Origin: an uncultured Lachnospiraceae bacterium
GTDB taxonomy: Bacteria; Bacillota; Clostridia; Lachnospirales; Lachnospiraceae
DNA length: 54,871 nt
Direction of reading: 5' to 3'
Assembly: GCA_947177445.1 (NCBI GenBank)
Contig: CAMWUL010000016.1
Span: 1-54,871 of the forward strand
Shown here one piece after another: positions 50,636-54,871 of the stretch. A program made the translations under genes and the position numbers. Below the pieces are notes generated by a model. That model saw only the letters and a program-made list of their open reading frames with translations. It made no database searches and was not told the origin of the DNA. The first letter of the stretch is position 1; each line of letters begins with the position of its first letter.

Positions 50636-52246
50636 ATGGGAATGTATCTGAACAGCAAGGCGCCGTATGAGATGCACAGGAAAATAATGCAGAGCCCTTA
50701 TTTTATTGATAAATCCTTGCTGTTGACCGAGCTGATCCCTGCTTTTGGCGGCATAAACTGTTATTGCTGTATTACAAGACCCCGCCGTTTTGGTAAAACG
50801 GTAATGGCGAATATGATAGGAGCGTTTTTCGGTAAAACCGACAGAGATGACAGGATTTTTGACAATCTGGCTATTTCGGGTCAGCCGGAATACAAATTAC
50901 ATTTAAACAGGCATGATGTGATCTATATAGATTTCAGCAGAGCGCCAAAGAACTGTAAAAATTATGCCCAGTACATTGCACGTATTGAGGATGGAATTGT
51001 AGAGGACCTGATTGCGGCCTATACAGGCTGCGGCGTATGCAAAGAGGATTCTGTCTGGGATGCCTTACAGAAAATTTATGAACAGACAGAGAATAAGTTT
51101 CTGTTTGTGCTGGATGAATGGGATGCTGTTTTTCATATGTCATTTATTTCTGAGGAAGATCGGCGGGAGTATCTTTCTTTTTTAAAGTGGTTGTTTAAGG
51201 ATCAGCCTTATGTGGAATTTGCGTATATGACAGGCGTCCTTCCAATTGCAAAATACTCCAGTGGTTCTGAACTGAATATGTTTGTGGAATATGATATGGC
51301 AACATCGGAGAAATTCAGTGAATATTTCGGCTTTTCCGATGCGGAGGTGGATTCCCTTTATGAGATTTATCAAAAGAGGACAGCCTTTCCGAAATTGAGC
51401 CGTGAAGAGCTTCGTATTTGGTATGACGGTTATTATACCGTTACGGGTCTTCGGCTTTATAATCCCCGTTCGGTTGTTCTGGCCCTGACAGACAATCAGC
51501 TTCGAAACTATTGGACCAGCTCCGGGCCATATGACGAGTTGTTTTACTATATCCGGCACAATATCGAGGATGTAAGAGATGACTTGGTGCTTATGGTATC
51601 AGGAGAGCGTATTTCGGCTGACATAGGACAGTTTTCAGCCGCTGCCATGGAAATTAACTCCAGGGAGCAGATTTATTCGGCGATGATTGTCTATGGCCTT
51701 TTGACATACGAGTGCGGTAAGGTTCTGATTCCGAATAAGGAATTGATGGATAAGTTCAATGAGCTGATATTATCAAAGGATTCTCTTGGATATGTATATA
51801 ATCTTGCAAGAAAGTCAGAGCAAATGCTTCAGGCGACGATAGCCGGTGATACGAAAGTGATGGAAGGAATTCTTCAGCTTGCGCATGATACAGAATCCCC
51901 CATTCTGTCATATAACAATGAAGTTGAATTATCGGCTATAATTAACTTATGCTACCTTTCTGCACGTAATATGTACCGGGTTGAACGGGAAGACAGGGCG
52001 GGAAAGGGTTTTGTGGATTTCATTTTTTACCCCAAGCATAAAAAGGGAGACTGTATTATTCTGGAATTAAAAGTGGACAGTTCGCCGGAAGAAGCCATTG
52101 ACCAAATCAGGAATAAGAATTATGCTCTTCGCTTTAGGGGAAAGCTGGGTGAAGAGACGCCGTATACCGGACGGATCCTGGCCGTGGGTATCAGCTACAG
52201 TAAAAAAACGAAAGAGCATAGCTGTAAGGTTGAAGCATTGGATTAG
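50636..52246 (+). CDS. AAA-ATPase_like protein with C-terminal PD-(D/E)XK nuclease-like domain
   Basis: 536 residues from ATG 50636 (GGAGGG ten bases upstream; the ORF is open to 50543). The N-terminal part is the AAA-ATPase_like family (Pfam PF09820): SPYFIDKSLLLTEL, the Walker A-like RPRRFGKTVMANM and Walker B FLFVLDEWD. The C-terminal DUF1703/PDDEXK_9 domain has GKGFVDFIFYP and CIILELKVDSS with the Asp...Glu-x-Lys set. Such genes are widely multiplied in gut anaerobes. Their role is unproven; defence or mobile origin is often suspected. A broken second copy follows directly. Confidence 0.88.
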   Translation: MGMYLNSKAPYEMHRKIMQSPYFIDKSLLLTELIPAFGGINCYCCITRPRRFGKTVMANMIGAFFGKTDRDDRIFDNLAISGQPEYKLHLNRHDVIYIDFSRAPKNCKNYAQYIARIEDGIVEDLIAAYTGCGVCKEDSVWDALQKIYEQTENKFLFVLDEWDAVFHMSFISEEDRREYLSFLKWLFKDQPYVEFAYMTGVLPIAKYSSGSELNMFVEYDMATSEKFSEYFGFSDAEVDSLYEIYQKRTAFPKLSREELRIWYDGYYTVTGLRLYNPRSVVLALTDNQLRNYWTSSGPYDELFYYIRHNIEDVRDDLVLMVSGERISADIGQFSAAAMEINSREQIYSAMIVYGLLTYECGKVLIPNKELMDKFNELILSKDSLGYVYNLARKSEQMLQATIAGDTKVMEGILQLAHDTESPILSYNNEVELSAIINLCYLSARNMYRVEREDRAGKGFVDFIFYPKHKKGDCIILELKVDSSPEEAIDQIRNKNYALRFRGKLGEETPYTGRILAVGISYSKKTKEHSCKVEALD

Positions 52247-52266
52247 TACTGCTGAAGGAGGATGAT

Positions 52267-52426
52267 GTGGCAAGAACAGTCGGAATCGGGCATCAGGACT
52301 TTGGTCGTATTATCTCGGAGGATATCTTTTACATTGATAAGACACTGCAGACTGATCAAGGAGCTGTACAACAGATATGATTTTCTGTCGGAAAGCGGAT
52401 ATCTTAAAAGGAAAACAGAGTACTGA
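52267..52426 (+). pseudogene. remnant of a second AAA-ATPase_like gene
   Basis: The first frame (GTG 52267 to TGA 52380) reads VGIGHQDFGRIISEDIFYIDKT, the standard beginning of this family up to the YIDKT motif. A second frame (52355-52426) reads IKELYNRYDFLSESGYLKRKTEY-stop, which looks like an internal stretch of the same kind of protein. The Walker motifs and nuclease domain are missing. A large deletion with frameshift left only the ends. Confidence 0.7.
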
Positions 52427-52468
52427 TCGGAGAATAAAGATCTATATTAAGAGAAAAAGGTGAGATAT

Positions 52469-53848
52469 ATGCTGGAAAAAGTGACCCGCCTGTTCGGACA
52501 GGTGGATATGACAGAGGGAAAGCCCTGGGAGAAAATTGCGATTTTTACGGTTCCCATGCTGCTGGGAAATATTGCACAGCAGCTGTACAATACGGTGGAC
52601 AGTATTGTGGTGGGAAAATATGTGGGAGACAATGCCCTGGCGGCAGTGGGCAGCGCCAGCCCCATATTCAATCTTTTGCTGGTATTGTTTGTAGGTATAT
52701 CTATGGGGGCAGGTATTATGGTGTCCCAGTATTACGGCTCTCATGACAGGGAGAACCTGTCCCGCACCATTGGCAGCACTGTGACGCTGACGGCTGCCGC
52801 GTCTCTTCTGCTGATGATCGCAGGCTCTCTGTCAATCCGTCCGCTGCTGGTGCTGCTGGATACGCCGGAGAGCATACTGGATTGGTGCACCTCTTATCTG
52901 ATGATCCTTCTGTGGGGAATTGCCGGGCTGGCATACTATAATATCCTGTGCGGAATTCTCAGGGGGCTTGGGGACTCTCTTTCCGCTCTGATATATCTGC
53001 TGATTGCCACGGTGATCAATATTGTGCTGGATGTGGTATTTGTGGCGGGATTTCATATGGAGGTGGCGGGAGTGGCTCTGGCCACGGTGATCGCCCAGCT
53101 GATCTCAGCCGTTTTGTGCATATTGAAGCTTCGGAAGATGACAGAATTTTTCGATATGAAGGCCGAATATCTGAAGCCGGACGGCAGGAATTTAGGGACG
53201 GTGATTCGTCTGGGACTGCCCTCCGGGCTTACCCAGGCCATCTTTTCCCTGGCCATGGTAGTGGTTCAGTCTCTTACCAACAGCTTCGGAGAAATGATCA
53301 TTGCGGCCAATGTGATTATAATGAGGGTGGACGGCTTTGCCATGATGCCCAATTTTTCCTTCGGCACGGCCATGACTACATATGCGGGACAAAATGTGGG
53401 CGCCAGGCAGTATGACCGGGTGAAGCAGGGGGCGAAGCAGGGAACCCTGATCGCCGTGTGCACCTCCGCAGCCATTACCGGTCTGATCCTGCTGTTTGGT
53501 CCCCATCTCATGGGGGTTTTTACCAATACGGAGGAATTGGCGCAGCTCAGCGCCGATATGATGAAAATCCTGGCGGTAGGCTACATTGCCATGGCTGTGA
53601 CCCAGAGCCTGTCAGGGGTCATGCGGGGAGCCGGGGATACCGTGACGCCTATGTGGATTTCGCTGCTCACCACAGTGGCGGTCCGGGTTCCTCTGGCTTA
53701 CGGACTGGTCTGGCTGACCAGGACGCCGGAGCTGCCCCAGGGGCGTTATGAAAGTCTCTGGATCTCCCTGCTGAGCTCCTGGGTGCTGGGGGCGTTGGCT
53801 ACCTTTATCTTTTACCGGGTGGGCAGATGGAAAAAGAAGGCGCTGTAG
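52469..53848 (+). CDS. MATE-family efflux transporter
   Basis: 459 residues with twelve predicted membrane helices in two matching halves (MLLGNIAQQLYNTVDSIVVGKYVG and VIRLGLPSGLTQAIFSLAMVVVQS). It exports cationic drugs or metabolites with sodium or protons. The features GKYVGDNALAAVGSASPI and GFAMMPNFSFGTAMTTYAGQNVGA are typical of the NorM/DinF-like branch in Clostridia. The ATG at 52469 follows AAGGTGAG; GTG 52460 is an alternative. No regulator gene is adjacent. Confidence 0.93.
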   Translation: MLEKVTRLFGQVDMTEGKPWEKIAIFTVPMLLGNIAQQLYNTVDSIVVGKYVGDNALAAVGSASPIFNLLLVLFVGISMGAGIMVSQYYGSHDRENLSRTIGSTVTLTAAASLLLMIAGSLSIRPLLVLLDTPESILDWCTSYLMILLWGIAGLAYYNILCGILRGLGDSLSALIYLLIATVINIVLDVVFVAGFHMEVAGVALATVIAQLISAVLCILKLRKMTEFFDMKAEYLKPDGRNLGTVIRLGLPSGLTQAIFSLAMVVVQSLTNSFGEMIIAANVIIMRVDGFAMMPNFSFGTAMTTYAGQNVGARQYDRVKQGAKQGTLIAVCTSAAITGLILLFGPHLMGVFTNTEELAQLSADMMKILAVGYIAMAVTQSLSGVMRGAGDTVTPMWISLLTTVAVRVPLAYGLVWLTRTPELPQGRYESLWISLLSSWVLGALATFIFYRVGRWKKKAL

Positions 53849-53859
53849 AGGACAGGTTT

Positions 53860-54000
53860 TCAGGCTTTCATATATGTATCGCTGAGCACATGTCCGTCGC
53901 CGAGCACAATTTTCCGGGAACATATATCCGCATATCTTTCCTCATGGGTGCCCAGTAATACTGTGCTGCCCATGAGATTGACTTTGATCAGCAGCTGCAT
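53860..54000 (-). pseudogene. C-terminal remnant of an ABC transporter ATPase
   Basis: On the minus strand 46 codons read (M)QLLIKVNLMGSTVLLGTHEERYADIC, then SRKIVLGDGHVLSD and TYMKA-stop. STVLLGTHEE is the H-loop region and the rest the last strand of an FtsE/LolD-type ABC ATPase. Everything upstream (Walker A, signature, Walker B) is gone. It converges with the MATE gene. Seen by translation only. Confidence 0.6.
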
Positions 54001-54398
54001 GAAATTGCTGCATGGCTGAACGGTTAACGTCAGCCTGAATGGAATAAATTTATTGTTGCATATTGAGAGGAAACCTGATATACTAATAAGCAGAAATGAT
54101 TTCTATTCGATAAGCAGGACATTTTTTTCTGTGGGTGTATATGCCCGCGAATCTAAACATCTGACATTCTGAGATTCAGACATCCCCTGCTTAATATCAC
54201 ATATTAAAATTGGCAGGGAGACTGCGGCGGTGCGCCTGTGATTTTGTATATCGGTAGTTCCTTTTGGAAACTGCATCTGGGGAATCATTTCGTGTTGGTT
54301 CTTATGGGAATGTATGGCAGTTGCGCAAATGTAAGGATGTAGAATCCTTATAAATTCAAACCGCAGGCATCCGTATTCTCTCTGCAGAAAGGGAGAAG
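54001..54398. other. 400-base gap with a promoter-like sequence
   Basis: I see no gene here. TTGCAT, a 17-base spacer and TATACT (54056-54084) make a good promoter on the plus strand, but no ORF with a ribosome-binding site follows for 300 bases. It might drive a small RNA, a leader of the gene at 54399, or be left from a lost gene. Confidence 0.3.
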
Positions 54399-54806
54399 AT
54401 GGGAGAACCGAACAGTGTGCTGAATGTCTTTATGAAAAAACCGGACCGGATACGCTCCGTGCTGGAATATTATTTGGGAGAAAAAATGCCTGAGGACTGG
54501 GTGTTTGAGGCAGGCGATGGATTTTACAGTGTCAGGAATTCCAGAGGCAAAATGACTTACCGGCAGAGAGATATTATCAGGAGAGTCCGTACTCCGGGCT
54601 TTCATTTTCAGCTGGGCCTGGAGAACCAGTATACGATCAATCTGATCTATCCATGGCGATTGATGGAGATGGACAGCTGTGCCTATGGTGAGGACATCGA
54701 GCGGATACAGGAGAGAAACAACCGGCAGAAAATCAGGTATGGCACAGAAGATGATTTCAAGTATTGCTACAGAGAAGTAGATCGTTTGGAACCGATATTG
54801 AAATAA
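54399..54806 (+). pseudogene. 5' part of an Rpn-like (PD-(D/E)XK transposase-related) gene
   Basis: 135 residues, starting MGEPNSVLNVFMKKPDRIRSVLEYYLGEKMPEDW, with AGAAAGGGAGAAG upstream. It resembles the N-terminal half of the Rpn/PD-(D/E)XK transposase-like proteins common in Lachnospiraceae (MEMDSCAYGEDIERIQERN, DDFKYCYREVDRLEPIL). Relatives as I recall them go on for another 150 or so residues after DRLEP; here a stop codon follows two residues later, at the start of a hairpin resembling an IS200/IS605 end. Probably truncated by insertion. Confidence 0.6.
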
Positions 54807-54851
54807 GGCTACCGCTATCCCACTGGCTTTAGACGGTGGGTTAAGGTAGCC
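54807..54851. mobile_element. possible IS200/IS605-type end at the window edge
   Basis: GGCTACC and GGTAGCC enclose an inner hairpin CCCAC...GTGGG with the sequence TGGCTTTAGAC between. Subterminal hairpins with CCCAC-GGCTTTAG-GTGGG cores are typical of IS200/IS605 (TnpB) element ends in Clostridia, as I recall them. The rest lies outside the window. An ordinary terminator is the alternative. Confidence 0.4.
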
Positions 54852-54871
54852 AAAAGTGGATATTTGTGCTA

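Overview
The window looks like a chromosomal segment of a gut Lachnospiraceae-type Firmicute (Clostridia). This is inferred from AGGAGG ribosome-binding sites, a ptb-buk pair, Tn916-like integrase/excisionase genes, LacI/YesMN/LplB-type sugar genes and AAA-ATPase_like/DUF1703 and Rpn-type proteins. Base composition is mosaic: 1-14,400 is AT-rich accessory DNA, 14,560-54,800 is mostly GC-richer core-like DNA, and there is a second AT-rich patch at about 32,700-34,800.

Region 1 (1-14,590) is a stack of integrated elements at one site, the 5' end of a low-molecular-weight protein tyrosine phosphatase gene. From the left it holds the last 45 codons of one Tn916-type integrase, fused at a deletion scar to a second integrase that lacks its N-terminal arm-binding domain. 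A GmrSD/DUF262-type anti-phage restriction gene and a 12-codon copy of the phosphatase 5' end follow. Then comes a complete 10.1-kb element (about 4,438-14,590) bounded by TGCCACGGCA. It carries HTH and XRE regulators, a lipoprotein gene broken by an exact 8-bp duplication, a SprT-like metalloprotease with its Shine-Dalgarno buried in a perfect hairpin, small proteins, an adenine methyltransferase with an extra N-terminal domain, excisionase and integrase. No relaxase or conjugation gene is visible. The intact phosphatase gene resumes at 14,560.

Region 2 (15,197-23,290) has a TetR regulator divergent from a 1,910-residue fusion of an MMPL/RND transporter with an extracellular GLUG-repeat/coiled-coil domain. 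This is translationally coupled to a GNAT-CutC fusion whose linker is a 33-bp minisatellite. A 116-bp palindromic MITE-like repeat lies in the transporter leader. Related copies occur near 30.4 and 34.8 kb.

Region 3 (23,337-27,775) has ptb-buk (butyrate/branched-chain acyl-phosphate energy conservation) and ktrB-ktrA (potassium uptake).

Region 4 (27,787-46,413) is mainly a hexuronate/pectin-type utilisation locus. It holds uxaC and a LacI regulator on the minus strand, uxaB-uxaA behind a consensus promoter with a 26-bp perfect operator palindrome, a DUF4091 glycoside-hydrolase-like protein, a YesM/YesN-like two-component system and an LplB/LplC/lipoprotein ABC importer. An AT-rich NatR-NatK-NatA-NatB-like block (30,635-34,779) is inserted between the LacI gene and uxaB.

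Region 5 (46,457-54,871) has a YtrA-like GntR-controlled ABC operon with a consensus promoter and overlapping inverted-repeat operator, an AAA-ATPase_like/PD-(D/E)XK protein beside the wreck of a second copy, a MATE exporter, an ABC-ATPase remnant and an Rpn-like gene cut off by what looks like an IS200/IS605-type end at the window edge. No rRNA, tRNA or CRISPR array was recognised.
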